From: Petunia secreta | Taxonomy: Eukaryota > Streptophyta > Magnoliopsida > Solanales > Solanaceae | DNA length: 64,000 bases | Reading direction: 5' to 3' | Assembly (NCBI GenBank): GCA_029990175.1 | Contig: JARKIP010000099.1 | Location: 1,404,931 to 1,468,930 of the forward strand | In this document: positions 1-11,903 of the stretch, piece by piece | Layout: every line of letters begins with the position of its first letter | Numbering within the stretch: the first letter of the stretch is position 1 | Translations under genes and position numbers: made by a program | Notes under the pieces: model-generated | Told to the model about the DNA's origin: nothing | Database searches by the model: none | The model's input: only the letters and a program-made list of their open reading frames with translations

Positions 1-369
1 TAAAACAATGAACCACTATCAATAACCAAATTAAACATTCACCAAAAATAAACTTTAAACAAAATAACACTTACATCAGAGATTGTATCAATTAACAAAT
101 CACCATCTAAAGCCAAAGAAGTTCCATACAGGACTGGACGAAATTAAAAAATCATAAAATCGCGTTCTTGATCATACGCAACTAGTCTCTGCCGCTCAAT
201 TGATGCATATTTTTTTAACATACCAAAAGATATAACAGATCCGTCATGGCAAAGAAAGGTTAATATACAACAACACAATAAAAAAAAGACAATAAAACAC
301 AAAGTACCATATGACATACCGAACCATTATGGAAGTAAGAGTTAACCAACGTATCAAAGAATGGTTGCA
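1..369. other. Flank of the DUF1985 fragment, no gene seen
   Basis: AT-rich sequence lying downstream (minus-strand sense) of the DUF1985 coding fragment. No open frame, repeat or RNA gene could be recognised. It could hold an intron or further degraded exon of the same gene. Confidence 0.3.
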
Positions 370-736
370 TCATCCTTGACAAAAGGAGCATCCGAGGGAA
401 ACAACGACCATAAAACTACCAAACTGACAAAAACATGGAAACAACTCCAAAATCCATACATTCAATAAAAAGGAAAAACCAGCTAACACATACGTAGGAT
501 GCCCTCTCTCTACGTTTTGAGGAGACACAAAAACAGTTCTAAGAGACTTCAGCAAATGACTATAACATAGGCACCCCCACAGAAAAGAAACACGAATACC
601 ATCAGATTCAATAAGCTTCATATACCGACAATCCACAACTTTATCCCCACGATGCCCAAGAAATACACGTTCAATAAGATAAACCTCAGCAAGTTTCACA
701 GTATCAGAATCACTGACATCAACACTCAACAACAGA
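370..736 (-). pseudogene. DUF1985-domain coding region, downstream half
   Basis: An open minus-strand frame runs from the LTR junction to a stop at 370. It contains DUF1985-like wording: VKLAEVYLIERVFLGHRGDK, then a KLIES block, then GFSFLLNVWILELFP. This is the second half of the domain whose first half lies at 9161-9547; an 8.4-kb retrotransposon separates them. DUF1985 proteins in plants are often linked to Ulp1-like cysteine proteases and are carried by Mutator-like transposons; no protease domain is visible here. The first residues of the longest frame come from the LTR and are not part of the gene. Function in the cell is unknown. It is broken, so I call it a pseudogene. Confidence 0.6.
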
Positions 737-741
737 GATAC
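737..741. repeat. Target site duplication GATAC (left copy)
   Basis: GATAC immediately precedes the TGACACGACC end of the LTR. The partner at 9146-9150 reads GATAT, one mismatch. Confidence 0.65.
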
Positions 742-1400
742 TGACACGACCCAAAATCCGGTTAGGCCGTGCGGGCACCCGACATCCTCCCCTAGACACG
801 TCGGGCGAACCCTTACCAATTAAATTAGGAAAATAAATATAACAATTCATAGATAAGGACAAGACTTAAAACAAAAACATAGACATACTGATACCTGTAA
901 GCTGTATAAAAGAAATTACAGCTGACTACCCAACATACTATGTTTAGGGCTATCCAGACCACATCTAAGAGAACAAAAGAAGACATATACCTTCTGAAGG
1001 GAGCAAAATGAAACTGAAATGATAACCAATAAACTTGTGGCCATCCGGAATAAAAGCTGGCTTACCCTGACAGCTGAAGTCGTCTTCGCTCCTTCACAAC
1101 GTGGCAAACTTAATCCTGGAGCGAATCTGCCGAAACGAAATAGATAGATAAGAAACAAACAACAAACAAGGGTGAGTCAAAAGGACTCAATAAGTGGGGC
1201 AGACTAGCCACCTCAAAGAGGATAGCTAGCCAGGGAGAAAAGAAACAGATAAACCAAATTCTTCTTATTTAAATTATGAAAAGGCAGAGCCAGATAATAA
1301 CTAGAAACACATATGGAATCACAAACTCATCAACAACCAGGAACATAAGATTTCCAGAACATATAGGTATCCCGAACACATCAACAATCAGAAATACATC

Positions 1401-1530
1401 CTGTTGCGACGTGCAACCCGATCCATATATTCATCCTGTTACGGCGTGCAACCCGATCCATATATTCATACTGTCGCGGCGTGCAACCCGATCTATATAT
1501 TCATACCGTTCCGACGTGCAACCCAATCCC
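1401..1530. repeat. 35-bp tandem repeat inside LTR
   Basis: About 3.5 copies of a 35-bp unit containing GTGCAACCCGATC and ATATATTCAT. The same block is in the other LTR at about 7131-7260 and, inverted and expanded, at 50955-51270. Confidence 0.75.
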
Positions 1531-1756
1531 CGCAACCCAGAATACGAGCCAAGAATATATAGGCAAACTGAGATATGTCCACGACATAGTATACATACCG
1601 CATACATAAAACACAACACAATACACACAATAGTCAGTATGCGGTGCAATGAGATGGGATAAATGCGGTACAACGCAATGCAGTCGCATATGAATGAGAT
1701 GGGATGAATGCGGTACGATGAAATGCAGTCACATATACTTGAAACCTATCTCCGGC

Positions 1757-2095
1757 GCGGGACTCTCATCATCTACCAGGAGATATATGCAATAATGATC
1801 CTTCACCAGCTCGGGACTCTCATCGATTACCGGGAAGTATATGCAATGATGACCCTTCACCGGCTCGGGACTCTCATCGATTACCGGGAAGTATATGCAA
1901 TGATGACCCATCACCGGCTCGGGACTCTCATCGATTACCAGGAAGTATATGCAATAATGACCCTTCGCACCAACCGGGAAGTATATGCAATAATGACCCT
2001 TCACCGGTGCGGGACTCTCATCGCCAACCGGGAAGTATATGCAATAATAACCCTTCACCGGTACGGGACTCTCATCGCAAACCGGGGAGTATATG
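1757..2095. repeat. 54-bp tandem repeat inside LTR
   Basis: About six copies of a 54-bp unit containing CGGGACTCTCATCG and GAAGTATATGCAAT. Unit lengths vary by small deletions. Matching block in the other LTR at about 7490-7845. Confidence 0.8.
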
Positions 2096-3384
2096 CAATG
2101 CTCCAAACCAGAGTGTAATGCTCATATGCTCACTGCAATACTAATAACAGGTCATAACATATAATACACAATGTAAATTCAAAGCTAAGGCGTAATGAGT
2201 ACGCCTATCGGCAGCTACATACGTAAGGAACACATGGTAGATATCCACAAGGCCAAGGGCCTCCAAAGAAATGGATATTAACACTTACCTTGTTCCAAAA
2301 TTAACACTATTACCCAACAACCGCTTTATCCTTTGGTTTCATTGCCAAACGATCCCACTCATTCAATAAGTAGAAAAATATATCAAATTAGGCTAAAAGC
2401 TTCATTCCTCATATCTTAGGGCGATCCGGTTGGGAACCTGATACCCTATTCCCATACGCAATACGCAGGCCAGGCCTATGTATTACATAACCAAACCCTA
2501 AATAAATTACATTTATATGTTTCCCATAACTCACTGAGTACGAATATATAACCAATTCCATTGGCGGGGTCCAATTGACCGTTGAAACTATAATTGAACT
2601 TATTAAAATGATGTATAATATCTAAATTTTTACTGTTAAAATATATTCAAACACGCGTAATAAACTCAAATAATGCATTAACATCATTACATGGATGTTT
2701 CGCGGTAAAAATTCTACTTTTCTCCGGCTCTTTTCTCATTTTCTGGTATTTTTTCATGGTTTGCGTTTTCTTGTTCGCGAATATAATGATGTTTCTGTTC
2801 AAGCGTATTCCTTAGCATCTTAAATCTAAGGATCGGAATCCACCGCCTTTCTTTTTTTCTTGTCGTTTTCTCTTTTTCTTTTCTTTTATTTTCTTTTCTT
2901 TTCGTGACAAAAAATAAAATGGCACCCTACGATATTCGAAATAATTCCAACTTTTGCATACAAGTTATACAAAATATATGTAGCATACTCGCTAAGGCGG
3001 ATCTCAAATCGGGTTCCCGGAACTCAAGATGCGAATTTAAATAGAAAAAGGTCAAATTATTTTACTTTCGATATTTTAGCGGAAACTAGCCGGACAACCT
3101 CAAAATTCACTTTCGAAAAATCACAAAAGTCACAAATAATCATACGGACCTAACGGTGCTTTCGGATTTCGAATCAGAGCTCATTCGCCAAAACCGAGCT
3201 CGAAAATCTCTTTTTAATATTTATCGACAATAAAGACTTTTACCTTCTTCCGATGCCTGCCAAACGAGATCTGATTTAGCTCAAATTCTACAGATAAGTC
3301 CCAATGGACCGAACGAAGATTTTAAAATTATTGGCAAGCAAATCGGAGTCCTATATCCCGAAACGACTGACCGAGGTCGTTTCA

Positions 3385-3397
3385 TTCTCCTCCACTT
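3385..3397 (-). other. Polypurine tract
   Basis: Minus strand reads AAGTGGAGGAGAA directly before the TGAAACGACC start of the 3' LTR, which is the expected position for the plus-strand primer of reverse transcription. Confidence 0.7.
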
Positions 3398-5220
3398 AGG
3401 CTCTCGTTTGTCCTCGAACGAGCCTAAGTCTATAGCGAGATTCACGCTAATAACAAGAGAACTTGCAAAATCTTCATAAACTACGCCACGGGCATTATCT
3501 CAAGATTACAGAATCGGAATTATAACACGCACATCAAACTCTTGGATAAAAATATAGCTGGATAATATCATAACGCCATTGCCCAGCTTATTCTGACTAA
3601 GCTGATCCTTCCTCGATCACGAGAGGAGAGCTCTACATTTTCGAAACAAAGATACACGAAACTTTGGATGGATTAACATGATTCTGCCGTGAATCGCCTC
3701 ATCGATATACTTTTCGATATAGAACAAGTCGATGAAATAAAGAATTAGCTTACGCTTCAGCAACGCCTTAGAGATTTAATATTATGATTCGGTATCAATT
3801 GGAGGAAGACTCCTCCACTTAGAGCATAAACTCATACAACTAATTTGAATAGAAATAGTCATCCTTGCACAACCTGCTGGATTAAGGAAGACTTAGCTAA
3901 ATAGAGAACGCGGCGCAGACCTGAGCTACCAAATTACTCTCTCGAGTTGCCAACAGTTGCAACTCTCGAGTTCACAGCTCCATACATTTTCTATAAGCAC
4001 CACCACCTGATGGATCAAATCAAATTTCAAATGATGCCTCTCATTACCCTTAGTAGCTTTAAAACACAACAATATGCTGATACAGCTACCTTGACACGCA
4101 CTCTGGCTCCACACGAGGGACATCACAAGGAACATCACAAGCAGCTACTAACTGCCTGAGCTCATTAGTGCCGGACGAAGAAGAGATGGCAATGGACTGA
4201 AGATAAGAATAATTAGAGCTTCAGAAAGCTCATCTTTTTATTTGCTTGGCTACTAGAGCTAGACTACTTCCGACTCAGGCTAGCCAAAGAATCAGAATTG
4301 AAGAAATAGATATTAAATGAAGTTTATGGAAAAACATCCATGCCAATTTAACCTCCCAATAAGAAGGAAATTCTGACAATTTACCAGAAACCCTTTTTAT
4401 ACCGAGAAAAAATTATAGAATAACATGACTCTACTAGCGCCTCGAACCATGAGGAGACGCGTAGATCAAATATTACTTACTAATCACTTTACACTGGAAG
4501 AAACAATGACACTTTCTGATGGTGACGAATAAGAATCTCATCATCCTACCGACACTACGCTCTAAAGAGAGGTAGACTGACTTGACATTATAACAGAATG
4601 AGGAACAACAAGATGCCAAGCAAGAAATACTGACAATCACTCACAAATCTTTCACATTTAAACCAGATAAACTAGTAGGGTCATCATAAATGCCAAGAAT
4701 AAATCATATCAGAAGCTCACCCCTCTACCGCAACCGATTCTTAATAGAAACGACATCCAAGGAAACTATCGAACATGATAAGACACACCATTTCCAGATC
4801 GATCGAAAGAATCGAATCTTACTCACGTTTAAGAGAAGAAGAAATCCCAGGGTCTACTACATCGGATACCTCAGCATCCCGCCAGACTAGCAGTTCATAG
4901 AACTGCCTCTGCAGCTGAGCTGAGCCACTACCCTGACAATTATTTTCTGAAGAACACTGCCACCGCACTCTCAACCTCTACTGGATGGTGGCATTTCTTT
5001 TGCTAATTGAGATCTAAATGAAACTCCCTACGACTGTGCAAGTGCCTGATGATAAGAGAAAGGACGACTGCCTACTTGCCGGAGTAAGGGAAAACTCCTC
5101 AAAAGATAACCAGACTCATGACAATGATAACACTTTTTCGACTAAAAATGGAAGCTAGAAAGATTGTTGATAGCTGTAAAGAGAAGACTGAATCTGATCT
5201 TGACAAGCTACTGGTGCACT
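3398..5220 (-). other. Retrotransposon interior without readable ORF
   Basis: About 1.8 kb between the gag remnant and the purine tract. Only short shadow frames are present and I could not read any pol domain; pol is deleted or decayed beyond recognition. Confidence 0.5.
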
Positions 5221-5880
5221 CTAAGAATCGCGTGACATAAGCTGAGATAACCTGGAAGGTGACCTCCCAAAATAATCAGAATTCTTACCTCCAAATGAGG
5301 TACATGGTTGCCCACTAGGGCCACGAGATCTCTTGCTCTCCCGCTCTAACTCTTCTCGTTCTAACTTATGGTATGCCTCGTACCTTCGGGCAATATCAAC
5401 AATGACATCAAATGAAATCCTGACCACAATCTCTCGATCCATCTGGGATCTCAAGGAAAAAGAAAGGTCATCAATAAATCTTTGAATCTCTCGAAAGGCT
5501 AATGGACTAATTCTAATGCATATTCAGCCATTTTATAGAATTCAATCTCATATTCTGAAACACCAACAGGCTAACCAACAGGCTACCCTGTCCAATTCTC
5601 TCAAACTGGGAACATTTTTCATCTTGCTCGCTACTTGAAAGGAACTTTTCCACGAATCTAGAAGAAAAATCGAACCAAGTTAGCTAATCAGAGAGCGGCC
5701 CACTAATTCAAGGCTGGACCCTAAAACTAGAAAGAAGAATAATCAACATCATACCGCTCGATATAATCAAGAGCCTGAAAGATACGCTGACATCATTTTA
5801 TTTAAAAAAATCATAAAGTTTATCTGAATCATTGCTTATGAATATCAGAAGGTTCAACCGCGTAAAATAATGCAACCTCT
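5221..5880 (-). pseudogene. Degenerate chromovirus-type gag
   Basis: The clearest piece is a 77-codon frame (5454-5221) with DVIVDIARRYEAYH followed by an Arg/Lys/Glu-rich KLEREELERESKRSRGPSG stretch, which resembles the C-terminal part of plant Ty3/gypsy Gag before the zinc knuckle. Upstream on the minus strand (to about 5880), short in- and out-of-frame matches to the usual capsid region are broken by many stops. No CCHC knuckle is seen. It would have encoded the nucleocapsid precursor packaging element RNA; in this state it cannot make a full protein. Confidence 0.5.
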
Positions 5881-6450
5881 TTGGGCACTCGGACCGAACT
5901 GTTACCTCGGCTGGCTAACCAGCCGGAACAATTGGTGGCGCAACACATGCTGCCACTAGAATATAATTTACTGGGGCAACATCAAGAACTGGAACAAGAG
6001 CTCTCTAAGTCCGAACATCTGCATATGTGGCAACCTGATAGGAGGTTCTTGCAGTATCTGCGCCGCCAAGATTTTAGTAAAACTATCGTAGAGAGCCAAG
6101 GGAACCACAAGGCCCTGCTCCCTTGCCTATTGCGAGCGCGTACAGTTCGGCTTTCCGTAACTAGATCGTTAGCACGATCAAAACTCTCGGGGCTTTATCA
6201 GTGCTAGCCCCAGGCTAGACTGCTTCGTCTTGAACTCATACCGTTTGCTGATTTGTCGCACGAGGGTTCACAATTATCACGAAGAAATTAATGAAAATAC
6301 TTTTGCATCCTAGACCGACGCACGATCAGAAAAGAAGGAAGTGAAACTTCCTAAATGCCATCATAGCCTCTCGTAGATAAGTACGGACATCTACGTACCC
6401 ATCAGCGAGACTCTACTAGAAAATGTCTTAGTCTGGGTAGACTCTAAACT
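5881..6450 (-). other. 5' leader and early gag region of the element
   Basis: Sequence between the PBS and the gag remnant. A 108-codon plus-strand frame (5881-6207) lies antisense to the element and matches nothing I recognise; I treat it as a shadow. Confidence 0.4.
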
Positions 6451-6464
6451 GGGCTCTGATACCA
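6451..6464 (-). other. Primer binding site, initiator Met tRNA type
   Basis: Minus strand reads TGGTATCAGAGCCC two bases after the LTR terminal TGTCA. This is the standard plant initiator-tRNA-Met primer site and fixes the element's orientation. Confidence 0.85.
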
Positions 6465-6466
6465 AC

Positions 6467-9145
6467 TGACATGACCCGAAATCCGGTTAGGTCTTGCGGG
6501 CACCCGACATCCTCCCCTAGAAACGTCGGGCGTACCCTTACCAATTAAATTAGGAAAATAAATATAACAATTCATAGATAAGGACAAGACTTCACACAAA
6601 AACACAGACATACTAATACCTCTAAGCTATACAAAAGAAATTACAGCTGACTACCTAACATACTAGGTTTAGGGCTATCCAGACTAGACATCTAAGAGTA
6701 CAAAAGAAGACAGATACCTTCTGAAGGGAGCAAAATGCAACTGAAATGATAACAAATAAACTGGCGGCCATCCGAACTAAAAGCTGGCTCACCCTGACAG
6801 CTGAAGTCGTCTTCACTCCTTCACAATGTGGCGAACTGAATCCTGGAGCGAACCTACCAAAACGAAATAGATAGACAAGAAACAAACAACAAACAAGGGT
6901 GAGTCAAAAGGACTCAATAAGTGGGGCAGACTAGCCACCTCAAAGAATAAGATAGCTAGCCAGGGAGAAAAGAAACAGATAAATCAAATTCCTCTTATTT
7001 ATATTATGAAAAGGCAGAGCCAGATAATAAATAGAAACACGTATGGAATCAAAAACTCATCAACAACCAGGAACGTAAGATATCCAGAACATATAGGTAT
7101 CCCGAACACATCAACAATTAGAAATACATCCTGTTGCGACGTGCAACCCGATCCATATATTCATCCTATCGCGGCGTGCAACCCGATCCATATATTCATA
7201 CTGTCGCGGCGTGCAACCCGATCTATATATTCATACCGTTGCGGCGTGCAACCCGATCCCTGCAACCCAGAATACGAGCCAGGAATATATAGGCAAATTG
7301 AGATATGTCCACGACATAGTATACATACCGCATACATAAAATACAACACAATACAATATACACAATAGTCAATATACGGTGCAATGAAATGGGTTGAATG
7401 CGGTACAATGCAATGCAGTCGCATATGAATGAGATGGGATAAATGCGGTACGATGTAATGCAGTCACATATGCTTGATACCTATCTCCGGCGCGGGACTC
7501 TCATTGTCTATTAGGAGATATATGCAATAATGATCCTTCACCAGCTCGGGACTCTCATCGATTACTGGGAAGTATATGCAATGATGACCGTTCACCGGCT
7601 CGGGGCTCTCATCGATTACCCAAACGTATATGCAATGATGACCCTTCACCGGTTCGAGACTCTCATCGATTACCGAAAAGTATGCAATAATGATCCTTAA
7701 CTGGTGCGGGCCTCTCATCGCCAACGGGACTGCAATAATGACCCTTCACCGGTGCGGAACTCTCATCGCCAACCGGGAAGTATATGCAATAATGACCCTT
7801 CACCGGTGCGGGACTCTCATCGCCAACCGGGAAGTATATGCAATGCTTAAAACCAGAGTGCAATGCTCATATGCTCAATGAAATACCAAAAACAAGGCAT
7901 AATATATAATATACAATGTAAATTCAAAGCTAAGGCGTAATGAGTACGCCTATCGGCAACTACACACGTAAGAAACACGTAGTAGAATATCCACAAGGCC
8001 AAGGGCCTCCAAAGAAATGGATATAAACACTTATCTTGTTCCAAAGTTAACACTGCTACCCAAAAACCGCTTTATCCTTTTGTTTCATTGCCAAACGATC
8101 CCACTCTATTCAATAAACAGAAAAATATATCAAATTAGGCTAAAGGCTTCATTCCTCACATCTTAGAGCAATCTGGTTAGGCACCTGATACCCTATTCGC
8201 ATACGCAATACGCAGGCCAGGCCTATGTACAGGGTTTAAGGACACATAGCCAAAACCTAAGTAAATTACATTTGTATATTGCCCATAACTTACTGAGTAC
8301 GAATATATAATCAATTCCATTGTCGGGGTCCAATTGACCCTTGAAACTATCAATTGAACTTATTAAAACGATGTATAATATCCCAATTTTTACCATTAAA
8401 ATATATTCAAACACGCGTAATAAACTCAAATAATGCATTAACATCATTACCTGGATGTTTCGGGGTAAAAATTCTACTTTTCTCCGGCTCTTTTCTCATT
8501 TTCTGGTATATTTTCATGGTTTGCGTTTTCTTGTTCGCGAATATAGTGATGTCTCTGTTCAAGCGTATTCCTTAGCATCTAAAATCTAAGGATCAGAATC
8601 CACCGCCTTTCTTTTTTTCTTGTCGTTTTCTCTTTTTCTTTTCTTTTATTTTCTTTTCTTTTCGTGACAAAAATTAAAATGGTATCTTACGATAATCGAA
8701 ATAATTCCAACTTTTGCATACAAGTTATACAAAATATATGTAGCATACTCACTAAGGCGGATGTCAAATCGGGTTCCCGGAACTCAAGATGCGAATTTAA
8801 ATAGAAAAAGGTCAAATTATTTAACTTTCGACATTTTAGCGGAAACTAGCCTAACAACCTCGAAATTCACTTTCGAAAAATCACAAAAAGTCACAAATAA
8901 TCATACGGACCTAATGGTACTTCCGTATTTTTAATCGGAACTCATTCGCCAAAACCGAGCTCGAAAATCTCTTTTTAATATTTATCGACAATAAAAACTG
9001 AAATCTTCTTCCGATGCCTACCAAACGAGGTCTGATTTAGCTCAAATTTTACAAATAAGTCCTAATAGACCTAACGAAGATTTTAAAATTATTGGCATGC
9101 AAATCGGAGTCCTATATCCCGAAACGACTGACCGAGGTCGTTTAA
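6467..9145 (-). repeat. 5' LTR (minus orientation)
   Basis: Partner of 742-3384, 2.68 kb. Plus-strand ends are TGACATGACC and GTTTAA; the second end has lost the canonical CA. It carries the same 35-bp and 54-bp tandem repeats and the pyrimidine tract at about 8608-8663. Confidence 0.8.
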
Positions 9146-9150
9146 GATAT
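9146..9150. repeat. Target site duplication GATAT (right copy)
   Basis: Partner of GATAC at 737-741; one transition separates them. Confidence 0.65.
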
Positions 9151-9160
9151 TTTAATACTA

Positions 9161-9547
9161 CTAACCCCAGGGAAACAATGCTTCAATAAATTGTTCTCTC
9201 ATATAGGCATAAGTAAAATTTTCGCCTGAATATCTCAAACCAATTATCAAGTAAAAAGCCTCTACATCAAACGTACAAACTCTACCAAACACTCTGAAAG
9301 TAATGACATTGACAACATTTATGTGAATTTGCGACTGTAACAAACAATTGATGAGCTTACCGGATAAACATATATCATCTAAATCCATAAGCCTACCAAA
9401 TACGCCACATTTCAAAAGAGACAATTGTGACTCAGTCAAGAAAGCAGTAACGACAGAACAATAGTCATTATCGCCTCTCCAATGAATATTCGCATTATAC
9501 GAGTCATCAGACAAGCAATATAGCTCACCTTCCTTAACTCTAGCCAT
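9161..9547 (-). pseudogene. DUF1985-domain coding region, upstream half
   Basis: Minus-strand frame with an ATG at 9547, 128 codons. DUF1985-like blocks are visible: LLKCGVFGRLMDLDD (about residues 45-59), SGKLINCLL, then FRVFGRVCTFDVEAFYLIIGL (about residues 84-104). The frame ends in a TAG just before the LTR insertion point; the domain resumes beyond the element at 736-370. The stop may predate the insertion, or the transcript may be processed differently; a 30-base intron would be too short. These proteins are plant-specific and commonly transposon-associated; the molecular role is not known. Confidence 0.6.
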
Positions 9548-10500
9548 CTTTATATATAAACACTAGATATATAAAACCAAATAAAAACAACCACATCAGA
9601 AATAATACAAATAAAAAACACTAATGGAGCCCCAAACATACATAATACTAAAGAAAGACTCAATATGAATTCCATACATAAATATGCAGATAACTTAATC
9701 AATAAACCAAAGCTACATGCACCAAAGAAGAAATAAAGACAAACAGGCAGCACCTCTTCACATATGAACCAAAACAACATCTGAATTTTAAATCTAAATG
9801 ATGATAGACCATAATCACTTCAAACAGCAACAACAACATAAAGTAAAAATGCAGACCATACTGAAAAAGGAATCCCCTACATAAAATGCACCCATCTTAA
9901 TAAAATAAACTAAACATACATGAAGCAAATAAGAACAATAAACCAAATACATAGAATAATGCATCACAAAAATGCATATACACAGAGAAATAAGAAATAC
10001 AAACAATCCGAAGCACCTCCATAACTGCATTATGCAGCAAATGATGATGAATCACTATCATTTCACATAATAAAACTTCACAAGCTAAAAACGACGCAAC
10101 TGGCACACTTTAAAAAGCAACTGTTGCTAAATGAAGATGAATTGTCAACACTGCACAAATCCAGCAAAAAACAGAGATAATAAAACTCCGAAATAGCTTC
10201 ATCAACAAAAGCACAAAAACAACAGAAAAAACAACCAAAAATTTCGAAGAAACAACCGCAATACCAGTAAAAGCAACAAAAATAACACAGAAAGTACAGA
10301 AAATTTAACAAAACAACATAAAAATAATAACCGAAAACTAAAAAATAAAGAAAACGAAGAAGGAAACTCGAAACAAACACAAAATTAAAATCGATTGGAG
10401 GAGAGAAATCGCAACCTAGGGTTTCATCCAGATGAGAAGGTCGTTCAGAAAGAGAGAGAATTTCGACTAAGCTGTAAAAGGGAAGAGGAAATAATGAATC
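9548..10500 (-). promoter_or_regulatory. Possible 5' leader or promoter region of the DUF1985 gene
   Basis: Upstream of the DUF1985 start. At about 10390-10480 the minus strand is pyrimidine-rich and contains AAACCCTAGG, a telo-box-like motif common in plant 5' leaders. The stretch 9550-10380 is AT-rich with no convincing exon; hydrophobic frames read from it are low-complexity. The 5'-leader assignment is an inference. Confidence 0.3.
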
Positions 10501-11830
10501 TAAGGCATTTATATGCGAGGGGTAAAAAGGTTAGTTTAGATAGAAAAATTTAAAAACTGCTTAGGCTTTAAAGACCAGTAAAAAATAGCTTACCAAATGA
10601 AGACCACCCCCAAAAGTGCTCACCCCACATAAAAAAATGATTTCAAACTAAGTTCTTCTGCTACTTCACAAGATATCATGGTGTTGGTTGTAATTAAATG
10701 GTCATCTCTCATTAGAATCCTAGAAGCAGAATACCAAACTTAATAGTATTACCACAAGTATATAAAGATCCAGTCTACGAAAAAGTCACTAAACCTCAAG
10801 AGAAAAAGATCCAACTTTAAAGAGGTAAACAATCATTCAGGTGCAAAGATCCAAGCTTTCACAAATTAAAACATGTAAAGGTTTCTCTTCAACTCATCTG
10901 AACACTCATACATAAAGTTTATACCAAGAGAACACTAAAAGAGAAAAGAGGAAAGGATTGATTCATTTTAACGCATATTTCCTTATAGAATATCATGGAC
11001 TCTAGGACATGTAACCATCATAATACTAATATATCTCAAGACAAGCTAGGCTTTACAGGTTCAAATAGATATTAAAAGATAGATAGATAGAGTAAAGGTT
11101 CAAACCTTGACATTAAGACTAGAGAGATAAGTCATTAAAATTACTTCATGCCTAATGATCATTAGCTAAAACTGGTCAGAAAGATCAAGTTCAAAATTTT
11201 TTCGAACTCTGCCCAATACTTGCACCATAAACATGATATTAGATCAAAGCAGAAACTTTGCCAAAATTTACACAATTGTCTCTTTAATACCAGAATGTTT
11301 CAACATAATCACAATCAAAAGAATAACACAAGCTTAACCATGAGCACTGTCACATGACCATACAAAATACTAAACATCATTTTACACGAAACATGATAAG
11401 AACAAGTGAAACATTAAAACTTTATTATTCTAACTATACACTTGACTGCATATACTAACAGAAGAGCTTGAAGGAATCACATAATGTAATAATACTGAAA
11501 TAAAATGAGAAGTTGTAGTTTTTACCTCTGGCGATGCAGTGAGAAAGGGCGAGGGGTCTAAATAATATTCACACTCGAATAATAAAGGACTCAAGAACCA
11601 AACAAATAAAATGTATGTCCTAAAATACTAAAGCTGCTATATGTTTTCTTCCTCTATTCACGGCTGCCTTAAATAAGAACTTTAGCACAGTATCTATATG
11701 CAAAATGCTAGGGTTTTTAGGGTGCAAATTCGAAAAGAAAATAATCCCAATTGGATGAAACTATCCTTCAATGGTACAAAATGGATAAGATTTTTTTTTT
11801 AATTCATACTAGAAATTGAAGCAAAACAAA
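10501..11830. other. Unassigned AT-rich sequence
   Basis: No coding frame, terminal repeat or RNA gene recognised. It does not obviously repeat elsewhere in the window. Confidence 0.3.
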
Positions 11831-11903
11831 TGAAAAAATATCCAACTCAATACCTCGGACCTTCTAAAATAGCTCAACTTTTATTTCCTTCAGCGGGGCC
11901 ATA

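Larger units (their letters stand above)
742..3384 (-). repeat. 3' LTR (minus orientation)
   Basis: Plus-strand ends are TGACACGACC and GTTTCA. It aligns almost throughout with 6467-9145, including two internal tandem-repeat blocks and a long pyrimidine tract (about 2848-2903). The long frames read in it on both strands are by-products of the tandem repeats. Confidence 0.8.
742..9145 (-). mobile_element. Non-autonomous Ty3/gypsy LTR retrotransposon, 8.4 kb, complete ends
   Basis: Two direct copies of a roughly 2.65-kb sequence (742-3384 and 6467-9145) flank a 3.08-kb interior. On the minus strand the order is 5' LTR (6467-9145), a PBS complementary to initiator Met tRNA (6451-6464), a gag remnant, a purine tract (3385-3397) and the 3' LTR. 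The interior ends with a GAGGACGAACGAG-like stretch before the purine tract, as in plant Tekay/Del chromoviruses (recalled pattern). No protease, reverse transcriptase or integrase could be read, so it fits a gag-only or LARD-like element. It sits in a DUF1985 coding region with a near-perfect 5-bp duplication. The two LTRs differ by several percent by eye, so the insertion is not recent. Confidence 0.8.

Noticed and set aside
1401..2095. Possible CRISPR-like direct repeats
   Set aside because: Units are contiguous tandem repeats without unique spacers, in a plant LTR.
1276..2118. Overlapping ORFs of 80-136 codons on both strands
   Set aside because: They are produced by 35-bp and 54-bp tandem repeats inside an LTR; the same happens at 7006-7881 and 50565-51297.
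10078..10380. 100-codon very hydrophobic minus-strand ORF that could look like a membrane protein
   Set aside because: Phe/Tyr/Cys-rich low complexity from reading A-rich sequence; no homology wording and an unlikely composition.
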